A stretch of DNA of 64,000 nt from Macrobrachium rosenbergii (Eukaryota > Arthropoda > Malacostraca > Decapoda > Palaemonidae), in the NCBI RefSeq assembly GCF_040412425.1, contig NC_089743.1:84383471-84447470 (forward strand), in the 5' to 3' direction. A program made the position numbers and the translations under genes. Position 1 is the first letter of the stretch; the number at the start of each line of letters is the position of its first letter. Shown here one piece after another: positions 1 to 46,846 of this stretch. The notes below the pieces were generated by a model. The model was not told where the DNA came from, ran no database searches, and was given only the letters and a program-made list of their open reading frames with translations.

Positions 1-3000
1 GACGATGGTACAAAATACTAAAAACAAATCTATGAATTCTTTCAGACCTTGAAAACGAACGTAATAGATACAGCCAATGAGATTACACTATAATTTGACT
101 CTTGACTTTGCCAGTTTAATAAACCGCGTCGTCCCTGTTGGTAAACCAAATGAGACCACAGGTCCACATCATGCTTCTACCCTTTCACACTTTACCACAT
201 TCCCAAGGGTCCACGATGGCATAAGGCCAACTTAAGCTAAGCCAACCGAACCGTGAAAAAAGATTGTTGGAGTGAAAGAAACACTAGAGGAAAGACAGAT
301 GAGGAGAGCCGAAGGGAAAGTAGGTAACGGGCGCTGGCGAAAGTGGGCGAGAGACGGGGAGGGGTACCGGGACGTTCGGGAGGTGTGAAAGAGAAGGATG
401 GTGGGGAGGGAAGGGAGGGGGGGGGAAAGGAGAACCGGTACTGAAGGGAGGAAGGAGATATATAGTAAATAAAAGAGAGGGAAAGAGACATGGGTCTTCT
501 ACTGGGGAGGAGGAACAGGGGGAGAGTTGCCTTTTAGGGCCTTAATGGGCAGGTGAACATGAGTAGGGGGTCATAGAATGGATGAGAGGTGGGGGAGGGG
601 GTTCGGGTAGGGGTAGTAGGTGTGGGTGTTCCGAAGGGGTCTCCGTGATTTATCGTTTCTTTACGACGTATTCATGAAAACTGGAATGTTTTTTGGAACT
701 GCCTCCAGGAAGCTTTATGACTCCAGAGAAAGTTGCCAAGGACGGTCATTTCGTGGTTAGGCAGGCTTGCCAACAGCTGCTGTTGTCAACAAACAATAAC
801 ACAGAGGCAATATAATCTTTTGTACTCTTTTGAATTTCATTAAATCTCTTTAAAAGTAATGTTAATTCTGGCGCATACGACCGAGATTTGATTAGGTAAT
901 TATGACAGAAGCTGAGCTAGCACACCCGGGTAACTACAAACGCTTCGGGAATATTTTCGATTGTTAATACATTACATTTTGTGGTTGGCAAGACTGGTAA
1001 AGAAGGAGGCTAGAAATATGGGTCAGCTCTAACTCAACAGACGCTGGTTTTCGTTCTCATGAGTATTTCCGATTGCCACGCTTTCTTTTTAGCTTTTGTT
1101 TTTCCCCTTCTTCCTGTCAAATAATATTTCACGGATTTGTTTCCGGGAGTTAATATTCCGAAATTTGTATCATCACTGGAAACTTTCTCTTTCAGCGGTA
1201 ATTAGCTTCGATTTGTGCCTCGTCATTAAGTATTCAAAATGACTACAATCTCCGTGGAATTTCTCTCGTTCTTATGAGCCATTCCACTTTTCCTGATTTC
1301 CCTTCCATAGGAAATACAATATGCAACTGTTTACATACATTCGACCGTCTACACTGTCAACACAAATACATTTTTCAAGCAGTTATAACTGGTTTCGTAA
1401 GAGGATTAAAGATTTATATAAAAAAAAAGAAAGCGAATCTATCCGGAAAAAAAAGTCTCTAACTCCTGATATTGACGTAATTTTCATCTACTTGGGCGAG
1501 ATGAGGCCCAAGCTTTCTTTACCGACTGTCTTCTCTCATAAAAAGATTCAGCTTACCACATATTTAATGAAAGCAAAATATCTCTCTTGTTTAGATTTGC
1601 ATATATACTCTTTTCTATTATAAACCTTCTTTTTTATTTAATATTCTGTATTTTCATTCGTTCGCCTCAGATCACCAGGATCGATACCGTGTGCATGCTG
1701 GCCTACTTATTTTCCAGTCAGAAAGAGCAAAGGGCATTATCCTGGTTTCCACATATTGGAAGAATAAAAGATGCGATTCTGGATTTACTGCTGTTGGATT
1801 ATACGGCCTTGTACTAATCATGACCCACTTCGGTCTCAGTGGCTCCTGGAACCAACCTGTTCCCGGGAAGACCGTTATAGAATAATGATTATGGAGGTGG
1901 AGGTGCTTTTATTCAGATGTAAAATATGGGCCGCGCCCCAAAGTATGGGGCACCTAACTCTAAGGGCTTGCCTACCTCTCAACGTACGTTACAAAGATGG
2001 CACCCTTAGGTTCGTTAAACTTTGATCATTCGCCCTCGTAAAGACGGCAAATTAAAATCGCAGAAAAATCTGATTTAAGTTACCCTTGAACCACGAGTAA
2101 ACAGACTGGTACACGGGAGTGTATCTAAAGAAAAAAAAAATTTCTAAATAAAATTCTGGACTATAGTTTATCAATAATATTTGATATCTCTCGTTCTAAT
2201 TGACGTACACCTCGTCACAACGCTGACAACTGCTGTGGACTTCAGTATTACGTGATACATTGGTTACTGGCACATTACCACTTTTGAGTTTTTCAAGCAT
2301 TATAATGAAACTGTATTTCCATTCAGGGGTTAAGGGTTATGCGATAGGAAAAGCAAGTGCTATTGAAGGAACCTAGAGGTACCGATGCGGGAGTACAGAG
2401 CGTAACTTTAATAAAGGAGAATATAAACCGAAATAAAGGGGGATGAGAAATGAAAGACAGTATACGGCCAGAAACAAGAAGGCCTTCGTTATTCTTTTCT
2501 GATGCAATGGACTGCTTACTTTTCTCGAGAAACCTATGCGTAAAAGAACAAAGCAACCACGTGAAGAAAGGGAAGCCCGAAGCGTGACAAAGAATGTAAA
2601 AACGGAGACTTGCAAAAGAAGATCAGGAGGGAACGTGAGGATCTTCCCTTTCAAAGCGCGGGAATGCCTTGTGCCAACCTGGTTTGGATGAGACGCGCGG
2701 AATCAGACGGCAGGCAGGCTCACTTCGCGTTAGCTTAGAGCGGCCCACCCCAGTCACAGGTCTGTCGTGGATGTGGTCGATCCTCATCGTTCGTTGCTCC
2801 GCTCCAATGAAAACGTGACTTTTGTTTACATGTGAAATTCGCTTTCGTGTGCACTGTGAAGGTTAATCTTTGCTCATTGTTGTCTTTTATTATTGTCGGT
2901 TAAATAAATGCTGGAGGAGTGAAGTGACTGATTAATGTTAAGAGTGAGTTTTTATTAAGTGACTTCAAGGTTCGGTCGTCATCGACGAAAACTTATTTAT

Positions 3001-3250
3001 AGTGAAAGGTATCAAATAACTGGCAATATGATAAAGATATCTAACAGGAGAAAGAATTACAAAATGATGTTTTAAAGCGGAAAATTCCCATACTGAGGAA
3101 TTCGCCTGTAGAAAGCGTAAACGTAAAAAATGCCACTCATCGTGTATGAAGATTCATGGCAGAAGTGTACGAAGATTTTTTTTTTTTTTTTAGAGGCTTG
3201 GAGAAGATTTTCATATATTGTCATCGCGGTAATATTAACTGGCCAGGGTA
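1..3250. other. Upstream non-coding DNA, no gene recognised
   Basis: No protein family was recognised on either strand. About 240-640 is strongly purine-rich on the + strand with several GGGG/GGGAGGGG runs. A patch at about 2650-2950 is more GC-balanced than its surroundings and ends in a plausible donor (aga/gtgagt near 2943); it could be a 5' untranslated exon or promoter, but nothing proves it. Confidence 0.5.
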
Positions 3251-3257
3251 CAAAAAA

Positions 3258-3360
3258 ATTTAGTATAAGACCTCAGTGGACACTTAGCAATTACATTAGG
3301 AAAACAGAAATTTAATATAAGAGCTCGGTGGACACTTACCAATTACATTAGGAAAAGAAA
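3258..3360 (+). repeat. 52-bp tandem duplication
   Basis: Two adjacent diverged copies of a segment containing ggacactta and caattacattaggaaaa; the second begins about 52 bases after the first. Short local duplication without coding potential. Confidence 0.7.
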
Positions 3361-3749
3361 CAAATTCAAGTTTTCAGTATCAGCGACTACCATTGCATTA
3401 TGGGTTACACGGATGTACATCTTGCTTTCGCTTTTTTGTCAGAGTGTCCAAGTATGCAAACCCAGCCACTGCCCAGCGTCTTCCACTTTCTCCACTTCCA
3501 ACTAAATCGTCTGGGACCGTTGTTCCTCTAATAAGAAAATCCTCATTGTTTTTCTCTGATGTCTTCAAACTAATAGACGTAAGAGGTATATTTATCGCTT
3601 CTTATAGGACGTCAAAACGTTAGACGGACGTTACCTTGAAAATTAGGAGTGAATTTTCTTACCTGAGGAGTTTCGCTGAATTTTCATCTGTTATTTTAAA
3701 AGTTTAAGCATTCTTTCATTCGCGCCATTTTAAGGCAAATCTCTTCCAT

Positions 3750-4250
3750 TCTCAGCAGAACAATGTTAATGATAGCACCAATAATTTATTCTTATACAAC
3801 AATTAAAATCTCTTTGATGACAGCTTCAGTAATTTGTTTCAAAGCTAACTCCATTCAAATCGCTTATTCCTTGAACAAGCACCTGTTGAATGAAAGCACC
3901 AATTATTCATTCCAAAGTTAATTCTGTTTGATATTCCTCTGCCAAACCTCTCGTCAATGACATCACTACCGAGCCATTCCAGAGCTAGTTCCATTTAATT
4001 TTGTAATTCCTCTACCAAACTTTTTACTGATGACGTTAATACTAATTTATTTCAGAACTAATCTCATTTACTTAATTTATTTCTCTATCAAATTCCTCTT
4101 TGATGACAGCGCCACTAACTTATCCTAAAGCCAATCCCTTTTCATTTTTATTTCTCATGGAAGACCCACCATTATTTCATTCCAAAACTGATTCCATTTC
4201 ATTCCTCAACCTTTCCTCTCTTTAATGACAGAACCCTTAAATGACGTTTA
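3750..4250 (+). repeat. Old 60-80 bp minisatellite
   Basis: About six or seven degenerate units recur with starts near 3836, 3910, 3974, 4052, 4120 and 4181. Each has a phrase like ttccaaagctaattcc, then attcctctnccaaac, then gatgacagca followed by ctaatttatt. Units are heavily diverged, so the array is old. Confidence 0.6.
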
Positions 4251-4621
4251 ATTTTTTTATGCATCTCAAAACTCTCTTACACAGAAATTCCAAACAAAAG
4301 TTGCGCGAAAAAAGCAGAAGGGAAATACTTAAAATTCCTGGCAATGTTACGATTCTCTCACAACAAATATGCTGGAAAAATGTTTACTTTTTTGTCTAAA
4401 CGTGTTCTTTTAGATAAATCATTTCAAGAATAACTTGGAGGGCGACTTTGGTATGTTGTCATCGCCATATGATAAACGTTTCACCACGTTAATTTGTTCT
4501 CCGAGAAAATGTCAGATAATGGGATTCTTATGTTCGTAATCAGTAATCGTTGATAGACCAGAATAAGACGAATATATATTTTGCTATTGAGATATTCTCA
4601 CGTTCCCTCATAATTTCCAGT

Positions 4622-4625
<4 letters not shown>

Positions 4626-4688
<63 letters not shown>
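4626..4688 (+). repeat. (GA)n microsatellite
   Basis: Uninterrupted GA dinucleotide tract of about 60 bases. Confidence 0.97.
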
Positions 4689-4689
<1 letters not shown>

Positions 4690-4691
<2 letters not shown>

Positions 4692-5150
4692 GAGACATTG
4701 AAGACGTTCGTGTAGAAAATCATCACCCCAGAACTTTCTCGAAATTGTTACAAAGAATCATGACTCCAGCCAACCAGAATTTATATTCACTTCTCGTTGA
4801 GATTCTACATGGCGTGCAGATGCTGAACGTCTCATCATTCATTATTCACTCTTCTGTCAGCGAATGAGTGAGTCACTTGTTCCCTTTTCCTCTAGGCTTC
4901 TTATTTGTTCTGGGCTTTCTATTTCTTCGTTTGGTTATGCTTTTTTTTCTGCTGTCTTTGACGTCACTTTAGCAGTGCGGTCTTCTCTTTGTCTTTTTTT
5001 TTTTGTCGAAATTACTCAAATTATCATTTTATTTTCCTGTCCATTTTTTTTTTACCAAAGTCTAATATTATAAAAATATCATTCCTTTAATTGTTATTAT
5101 TGTTGTACGTAAATAAATTACAATAATACTAGTTAAGAGCCGTGGCATCA

Positions 5151-5218
<68 letters not shown>

Positions 5219-6555
5219 TACCCACGTTTACTTAGAAGAATGCATAATTCCGTCAGGGCACACAAATTCCTCATTGTGATTGAAAACTCTTCTAAAATGT
5301 TCATGATTAATCTTCGGCTCGTGAAAAAAAACCACCCAAAAAGAGTTTCTGGAAACTTTGGATGTGTGTCTCAGTCAGATCCAAAACCGAAAATATTCTT
5401 AACATATTATCCAAAAGATTTTGCAATATATTTATTTTTATATTTGCAAATATATTGGCATATAAACATTCAGCCCTCTCCCTCTTTTAAGGTTATCTGT
5501 TAGGGGGGCTAGGAATCTCATCCCTTCCCACGCTCGGACTCCAAGATTAACACCTGTAGGCACCCCTCACCCCCACACCTGAGGGAGAAAAGGAAGACAG
5601 GTAAAATAGAATCTGGCTCACGGCCATAGCGTTCGAATTGTAGCCGAATTTCTAAAAAAAAATTTGTTGGAATGAATCCTGGCATGTGGCTGATCCTTAA
5701 AAATATTTACGAAATTTTTAATTTTTTGGATTTGGATTCTTATAAGGCACCAGAATCTCAGTCCCCACCGACAGTAAAAGATTTGCTATTACAAATTGCA
5801 GAATTAACCCGTATATCTGTTTTTATTCTCACATATACTTTCGTGAGCTTTTTAAAAGCACCACCATCATAATAGGATCTAGATCACTGAGAAAACCAGT
5901 TGGACTGGTTCATAACACATAAACAACATCGTCAAAAGTTTCTTCATTAAGAACTGGATCCGGATTGGTATCATAACGGGACCCAAAACCAGATCAACAG
6001 AGGTCGACAGACTCACCTCAGCACGAAGGACAATCTAGCACTAAATCTCGCATGGACAACCATCTGTGATATTTCCATTACCCTGATGACAGTGAGTCAA
6101 CTCAGCAGACAGCTGGAAAGGAGAACTGGCCAAAGCTTAATTTTGGCAACCAAATGATGTTAGTATGGCATGAGGAACCGCCAGGCTACTCTGTGAACGT
6201 CCAGCCTCCCTTCTGATGAACAAATTCATTGATATTCTGTTAAAAAAAAAACTATCGCTACAAAACCTTGGTAGAATGAAATAACCAGTTACCAGTCTGA
6301 GTGAGAGACAGACCTCCTAGTTGTTGAAACGTGAAGGACAAACGATCTTTTAACAATCTTTTGAATTTGATTTCATGAAGAACCTCCGTAAAACAATCCG
6401 ACAAAATTAACCATAGCCCAAAGAGGCTCAAGAATGGCCTACTAGACAAGTGTTAGATGAAAATAATTCGTAGTTAACGTAACCTTGTTGTCAAGGAAGC
6501 ACAGCGGCACGAAGACAAAGCATCTCGTAAGAAATAGCAATTGCAATCATTATAA
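4690..6555. other. Non-coding stretch with a TAA tract
   Basis: No gene seen. Includes the TAA microsatellite and an unremarkable AT-rich remainder; a 5490-5640 patch is richer in C but is not recognised. Confidence 0.5.
5152..5218 (+). repeat. (TAA)n microsatellite
   Basis: About 22 uninterrupted trinucleotide units. Confidence 0.97.
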
Positions 6556-6559
6556 CTAT

Positions 6560-6736
6560 TATTGAGTAAAAAAGCCACAATAATATAATTGATAAATTGT
6601 ATTTTGTTGGCTGAAGAGGACCGTTGAGCAAACGGTCGAAAGCTCCCTTGTTTTTATCCCCTTTTTTGTATATTTTTGTATCTTAAAAAAAAAATACAAT
6701 TTATCAATTATGTTATTGTGGCTTTTTTACTCATTA
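6560..6736. mobile_element. Foldback (MITE-like) element, about 177 bp
   Basis: The left arm from about 6563 (tgagtaaaaaagccacaata and onward, about 45 bases) is matched by its reverse complement ending at about 6735, with only a few differences. The short centre contains ccgttgagcaaacggtcgaa, itself a small palindrome. The size and long terminal inverted repeats fit a non-autonomous element. No certain target duplication was identified. Confidence 0.7.
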
Positions 6737-6739
6737 TTT

Positions 6740-8108
6740 TCGATCACAATATAGTGATGCTCCACAGATAACTATTATTGTTGTTGTTGGTAGTTTCGTA
6801 AGTAACAGCATTGTTATGTAATTATTTCTTTTATGATATTTTGGCTATGACGCTTTAATTATGCCAGGTTGATAGGTGGAATGATTAACTGCTGGTTTCT
6901 CATATCAATCAATATACTTAGTTTGGATACCGGTTATGCAATTAACTTTTCGTATGTGGATATTCAGTATCGTGACATATATTTGAATATATGTTAAACC
7001 GTGTGAAATACAGTAATTTCTTGAAATGTGCACTCGTCATCTCATTTGCGTTAATTTTGCATTTTTTTTTTTATTCGTCTAACCATATGGCATAGCCTCT
7101 AATGATTCATTGTCCAGGAATTGTGAATGTGAGCTGTGCAAGTATTCAGAGACACGAAAATGACGCAGGTATTCGCGGAATATCCAGTGTCCGTTGTCTG
7201 ATAGAATAAATAAACTGGGGTTGAATTCTCGTGAATAAACTGGTGTAACAACGTGTACAAAGTACATTAGGAAGCGCGTTCTCATGTGTCACTATATGTT
7301 AAGTAATCCATTGTGTTTAATTAATTACATCAGAGATAAAAAAAAAAAAAAGTGCACACAAAATCTCATAATATACCCGTCAGAGTCTCTGGCAGGTTTT
7401 TGCACTCCGGAACCTCTGGAGTGCGACCTAAACCAGTCCAGAGTGCAGAGTCACTCCAATTAAGAATGGTTTTTCTTCCTCTTTGTCACAAAAATGAGAA
7501 TCATGGCTCCCACTGGCGTGGAATAACTGTGAGGCCTTCCTTTTTTCTTTTTTTCTGTTTTCATCTCTGTTACATGAATTTTCCTGCCAGGCGTCGCATG
7601 TTATTTGTGTCATTCAGAATCTCTTGTCGGTGTCATCTGAGCGCTATTTTTGTCTCCTGGTCGTAGTTATACTCCAATTCTCTTGTTATAAATAATGATG
7701 GTGTTTGTTACAGTGCTATGTAAATAATAAGATCAGGAAAATACATTGGAAACCCGGTTACAGAAAACCTAGTGTTGATTCACGCGTTACATCATGAAAT
7801 TAATGGTCTGACCGACATATGTCTTCTGTAGTTTACTGTTTTTATAAGAGAGTGACACACGAGTGCAATCTGTTATACGTAACCTTCTACAAGCGTAGCA
7901 ACTGTGATCGTCAGATTTGACATCACTGGCAACATTTCAGAAAATTCCACCGCGACTCTGACCCCGTGACCGTCTAAAGTAATCTGGCCACTAAGGGCTT
8001 GAACCAACAGATGGCACACCGCCCATGACTTGCAGAAGAAGAAGCAACGAGTGTGTGAAATATCAGAAGACGATCGACCAGTGACTATGCAGCCTAGACT
8101 GCGGGGCA
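6740..8108. other. Region 5' of gene 1
   Basis: No other gene recognised. It should contain the gene 1 promoter and 5' UTR if exon 1 is right. A TATA-like tttataag is at about 7841-7848, some 265 bases before the ATG, but this is a weak signal in AT-rich DNA. Confidence 0.35.
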
Positions 8109-41326
<33,218 letters not shown>

Positions 41327-44300
41327 TTCGTCATTGCTGGTCATATCCAAGACAGTAAATACTACTTTTGCCCAAAAGTGAGGTAGCAATTTTGGAAAAG
41401 TTACTGGATAACGGAATGTTGCTTCTGAGCACGAGGACCGCTGGTGTTGTGCAGTTGCAAGAATTATATTAGTGGTTTTGAGAACTTATTCTTATGAGAA
41501 CAAAACGCGCTATTTATCGTGCAAATACACCAAGTCTTCGTTATATAGTGAATTCACTTTTCTGACTCAGACATAAAGCAAATTCTTGGGCAACTTTTGC
41601 TATTTCAGACTACATAAACATATTTTATCGAAGAATAGGATGTCAGCAAGAGAGTGCAAAAATAATAATTCTTTAACAACTAGTAGAACTAATGCTTTGT
41701 CGACTTACAAAAACAATGCTCATTTCACGTTCAATACTTAGTGCTTACATAAAAGATAGCAATCAACACTGTAGTTGGTCTGATATTCTTACCGTCTAAG
41801 AATATCGATGGAAGGGATTATCGTATGGACTTTAAATTAACTATCCCTGTACGACTTGAAATCTCTTCCTAGTGTGGTTTGAAAATAAAGCATATGGCAT
41901 TGCACTTGTAGAAGATCATACGTTATCTATTATTATATAATTGGTCTGGGATTTTTTATGAAAACAGAGATAATTTTTATCTTTGGAGATTTGGTACCCT
42001 GTAGAACATGTAAATTTTATTCATCTGGAGAAATAAACGAAAAGAAAGAGTAACGATATTATACGCACAATAATCATTCGTTCTCTATGTTTCATCGAGC
42101 CATTTTCAGAGCCCTTATCATTATTTCTGTTCAGAAACCTGGTCGATGTCAGGCTCTTTTCTTAATTCAAAAATCCAGTCACTAATGCTGAATGACAAGG
42201 TGAAAATAGACTCGTCTGTCTATTTTCCTGATACCTAAATTGTAAGCCGAAAATTATCTAACAATTGACAGGGTGCATTTATAATGCACAACGCCTGTGG
42301 TTTCCTTAACCAAAAAGTAACTTGCGATTTCCTTTGAAAGAGAAAAGCATTGCCAAAGAAAAGCAACGACCGTGAAACATTCTAAAAGGATCTCATGAAA
42401 GCAGGGACAGCCTAAAATAACTTATTTTAGCTGCGAAGAAAGATGGCATGGGAAACGTGATGCCCCTATGCAGCCTGACCCCAGTGGAATCCAGAAAAAT
42501 TGGGGAAGGACGGCTTTCGAGGTTGGAAGCAACCACTAACACCATTTCAAGTGATATGCAACAGGTAGCAACTATGTAAGAGATTACAACTAATGTGCCG
42601 AAATCTGTAACTTTGTGCTATAACACTTCGTTCATATACTGAATGTTTTGTGAAATGAGCGCTCAGGTGCAAAGTAGGTCATTAGTGTTCGTTCTTCAAA
42701 TGTCAATGTATTTATTAAACTCTTCTATTTTTTAATTCTGAGTAGAAATGCCAAAATAAATAGTTTACTAATCTTCCTACTAACCACTGTTTAAGTAGTA
42801 GGATGTTATTCTGGATGTAGGTAAAAATTTAGTGAGATCCCATTTACTGTCTATTTGAATTCCACACTGTAGTCATATTGTGTAAACTGCATCAGTTACG
42901 TGTATTATGTTAACTTATTTATCATACTATTTAATTATAAGACTACTGATAAGATTTTTAAATTATGAAATCAATAGTTTGTAGTTCTCATAATCAGTGT
43001 TTATTTTGTGAATGACTGTGGAACGTATTGACTGTGAAAGTTTTGTCTGGAATAAGACCTCGGGTCGTGACATCAAACTAAACAACGATATCCAGAGCTG
43101 CTGCTATAAGGATACCGAGTACAAGATATGATGTAACCACCATCTTTTCAGATACATTCCTTTCAGCGATATGAACTTGTAATTTTTTTTTTTTTATTTT
43201 TTTGTTCTTCAAATGTTCTGAGTGATACAGTTTTACGTAAAGTGCAAATTAAATTATGAATACCCTCCTTTCATTTTCTTCATTCATCAGTATGCTTCAG
43301 CACAGCCGAATAGCCTTCCCACAAGCCAATAATTAACAAACATGTAGAAAATGGTCTGATGCCTGGAGAATTTGCTAATCAGGTCTGTGAAACGCTCATG
43401 CAAACAGAATAGTGATAATGCTTTCAGTGCAGACCTTTCTTGCTCTAGGTATCACTCTCTTGAAGTTCTAAGACCTCCGTTACCAAAGGAACGGCCTGCT
43501 CCCAGACGAACTGAATAGGAAAGTGAGGTTACTCACCCCCTCGTATGACTTCTCCATTCACTGGGGGAGGATTACCAGCGGACAAGAAATCTTTCCCATA
43601 GTACTTCGAAGCTTTGCAGACCTAGGATCTTGAAAACAAGATGTAACAGAACGGTGTTGTCTATAGCGACCAGCATGAAAGGGAACAGTCAAGGCTGTTA
43701 TGGTAGGATAAGTTTATGACGAGGCTCCACAAGTATTCCCTTGGAATTACTTTCTCGGTTAGGATGAGAATAGTGACTGCATAGACCTGCTATTACACAA
43801 AGTGCCAGCATATATCTTACTGCAAATGTTCAAGGGATATTTGCTCCCATTGTAAAATTTCTGTACTCGACAGCCACCAAATGGTTTGTAATTTGCTGGC
43901 TGGATGGAATCGATTCTGATCATACTAAGAGACCCTCCATTTTTTTTCTAAAAGGAATTATCAGTTAATTCATTGAAAAAGTCTTTATTGATAAAATATT
44001 TACTACATTTTATTTGGAGGATACCTCTTTATAGAATGCTGCTATTACTAGACATACGAAAAATTTTAGCAGGTGTATTGATTTTAGTGCTGCCTTTGAA
44101 TTGGTTAACAACAGGATTAATCATCTTTCCAAATTAAATACCATGTAACATCTTGTCTACCGGCTTTGCTATTATTTGCTTAACTGACTCCGTGCCGGAG
44201 GGGGAAATTGCTCCAGAATAGCCTGTATACCGACTCCAGGCGAGCTCAAAGAAATCATACGTCTGGAAAACACGAGTGAGCGTGATATGGCAACAACAAA

Positions 44301-44568
44301 TTTATCAGAATTATACATCTAAACTACGTTACACTGAAAACTGTCTGATAAAAGAAAAAAACCTCAAGAGGCCACAACCAAAGTCTTAAAGGATAAGTTC
44401 ATGAATTTGGGTTATACAGTAACTAGCCTAACCTAAACACGGCCACGGTACCATCCGAAAACTAATAATAAATATAGGCACTTGGCTTGCGCAGAGAAAA
44501 GCATGCAGGTCAGAGTAATTTAGAATTAAGGATTAGCCTAACCGAAGTCAAATTCGATACACACTTGT

Positions 44569-44715
44569 CCCAGCCACGCAAAACCCAAATCTAGTTGTCA
44601 ACACTATGAAAATTACCATCAAGTAGAATATCGTAAACTTACCCCAGCCACAGAAACCGAAATCTGGTTTCACCACTACGAAAATTTCCTGGAAGTTGAT
44701 TATCGCCAAGTTGAC
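44569..44715. repeat. 74-bp tandem duplication
   Basis: cagccacgcaaaacccaaatct at 44571 is repeated as cagccacagaaaccgaaatc at 44645, and the following bases also match. Two diverged copies. Confidence 0.7.
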
Positions 44716-44850
44716 TGACCTCCCTGAAAATCTTGGCAAACATCAAAGAACGTCTCAAGACGAGAAAACATGGCAAACGTTAACGCAAGTAAATTATTAG
44801 GGGATTAAAAAGAGGTATACCTCTTTTTATCTTTAGCTTGTTGTTCTTAC

Positions 44851-44922
44851 GTCATCCATGATCCTCTTTCATCCATGATCATCATCCATGATCCCTCTCT
44901 ACGTCATCCATGATCCCTGTAG
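44851..44922 (+). repeat. CATCCATGATC short tandem repeat
   Basis: The 11-mer catccatgatc occurs four times in about 70 bases with short spacers (tacgt, ctctt). Confidence 0.85.
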
Positions 44923-46687
44923 ATGGCGCTCAGAACGTTGGTAAACTTTGTTAACTGTTTACTCGAGCTGTTCTTGTGTTCAAAAAACCACCCAGAATAG
45001 AGTACCTGATGATGCTTTGCATGAATTCATATAATGAAACTAGGTTTAAATTTCTTCTAAAAAGGTAATGGACTTTTATATACTATGCCATTGCTTCGAA
45101 ATACATATATCTTCATTTGACTCAGAATTTGTAGAAATTATATGGCAAGGATTCTGAAAATGATGGATTTCAAGACATTTGTAAAAATGTTCAGTACAAC
45201 AACCAAGAAACTTAAAAAATTAAGGTGCAGATTTGAGAACCTGTAAATATTTAACGTACTTATGAGACCACTGAATATTTGCGCATATGAAGTATATATT
45301 ATACGATACAGCAAACGACAACTTCGAAAAGAATGCAGGGCTGTCAGAAATAAATGAATGTTGGTTGAAAATTTATCCAGCAATTTTATAAAAATGCGAA
45401 ATTATAGGCATTAGTATAACGGCGTCATATTAGAATGCAGTAACAGTAAAATATAAAGCCTGATACATATATAAATCAATCAAGTAATACGGTAAGCGAG
45501 ACATTTACAATACAGTTAAATGAGTTTGTAAAAGGGTACAGTTTCTAAAGTAAACAGAGCAATACTATACACGAGAAACATTGATTGTAAATCACTGAAA
45601 TTCTGAAAAAAGAACGTGTAATTGGGGAATTTCTATGACATCACAAAGGAGTAATAATGGGTAGAGGAAGCATATGTTTTGTAATATGACAGCATTAAGA
45701 GTTTGCCTGTTATACTATGACTTAAGCAAAAAATCTGGGAATTGAGGTAGGCACTTTGGAATTAATAAAGAAGCTGAAAAACCTTCGCTGAAATTTCTGT
45801 GGCAGTTAAAAACAAATTAAAAAAATTACATGGGCACTGATCTAATCACACAAAAAATTAAGTACCCTGAAAAAAGAAGCAATGGACAAGGTACAGAAAG
45901 ATAATGATGCAACAAAACAGAGTAACTGAGGAAACTAAATAACAACACTCTTGTAAAATAATTTTAATCAATAATACTGTACATAGAAATCTACTCAAAG
46001 AAAAGTAAGACAATAATGATAATTTCACTCAGAGGAACAGCAGCATAATCACACTGTGTATCTACAAAAAGTGCTTATTGATGAAGAAGGAATTATTACA
46101 GATTCTATATACAAATTATGGAGATCCAGCTCCGAGATGTGTAATTTGATATGTATTCATCCAAAAGGCATCACTTCTATATGTATGAGTCTGTGTAAAT
46201 GCATAAATGTAAGTCTTAAGACGCCTGCTTGTACGTTCTGATGCATGTTTGTACTTATTCAGTGCCTGAACGCGCGTCGCTGAACAATTTACGAGCACGC
46301 AAGTGTTGTAGTGTAACTGTTCCAGGTTTTCATGAAGTGATTGACAGAGCACTGGTTTCGTACGTGTGTTGCTGGACATGGGTGGTATTCATTGTAAATA
46401 ACATCTATCACAGAATCCTATTGAACTTATGGAACATGACGCTGGAATGACATAAATAGTGATACATAACACTCTATCATAGAGCACTTACACAAGAGTT
46501 CAACGCCTGCAGATCCTTCCTGACTTGCATCTGCAGCAAATGACTACCACGACTGATTACAACATAAATAGCATTAACATACATAATCACATTCAAAATA
46601 CATCTATATATATCATTTAACAATAAGAGGTAAGTCCGAGAAAGAATAATAAAAATAAAAAAAAATTGGTTAAAGTTACGACCTAAC

Positions 46688-46846
46688 TCAAGAGCTTATG
46701 ACATCGAAGATCCAGTTAGAAAACATGGCAATATTAGTATAGACTCCTGGCAGATTTCGGCGGGCACATCCTATACCCCAACTGACGAGGCCAATCAGGT
46801 GACGACGTCCTTCATGCATGAGTGTGAGCGGACTACCAGAGTCCCC
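46688..46846 (-). CDS. Gene 2 terminal exon 5B: second Ser195 and C-terminus
   Basis: A second complete terminal exon lies 1.5 kb beyond 5A. The acceptor ctttgacatttag (minus strand) ends at 46847, in the same phase 0. It encodes GDSGSPLTL (Ser195; Ser instead of Gly at 197), [10 protein letters not shown] (Gly219), NLPGVYTN and a terminal FSNWIFDV, then TGA at 46690-46688. Length is also 52 codons plus stop. By hand alignment 30 of 52 residues match 5A without gaps, and no internal stop or frameshift has accumulated. I found no other exons of a duplicated gene nearby, so an alternative last exon is the simplest reading. No nearby AATAAA was found downstream. Confidence 0.85.
   Translation of the reverse strand, partial: GDSGSPLTLMHEGRRHLIGLVSWGIGCARRNLPGVYTNIAMFSNWIFDVISS

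Larger units (their letters stand above)
41327..46687. other. Intergenic region between convergent genes
   Basis: The 3' flanks of gene 1 and gene 2 face each other across 5.4 kb of AT-rich DNA. No gene was recognised on either strand. Contents: gene 1 AATAAA at 41884, a 74-bp duplication near 44.6 kb, and a short CATCCATGATC repeat at 44.85 kb. Confidence 0.55.

Noticed and set aside
2650..2950. Promoter or 5' untranslated exon of an unknown gene
   Set aside because: More GC-balanced with a possible donor, but no coding frame, no clear core promoter and nothing downstream that it must join.
44548..44739. 63-codon minus-strand frame with an internally repeated FGFC phrase
   Set aside because: The repeat is explained by the 74-bp DNA duplication; no homology or splice support.
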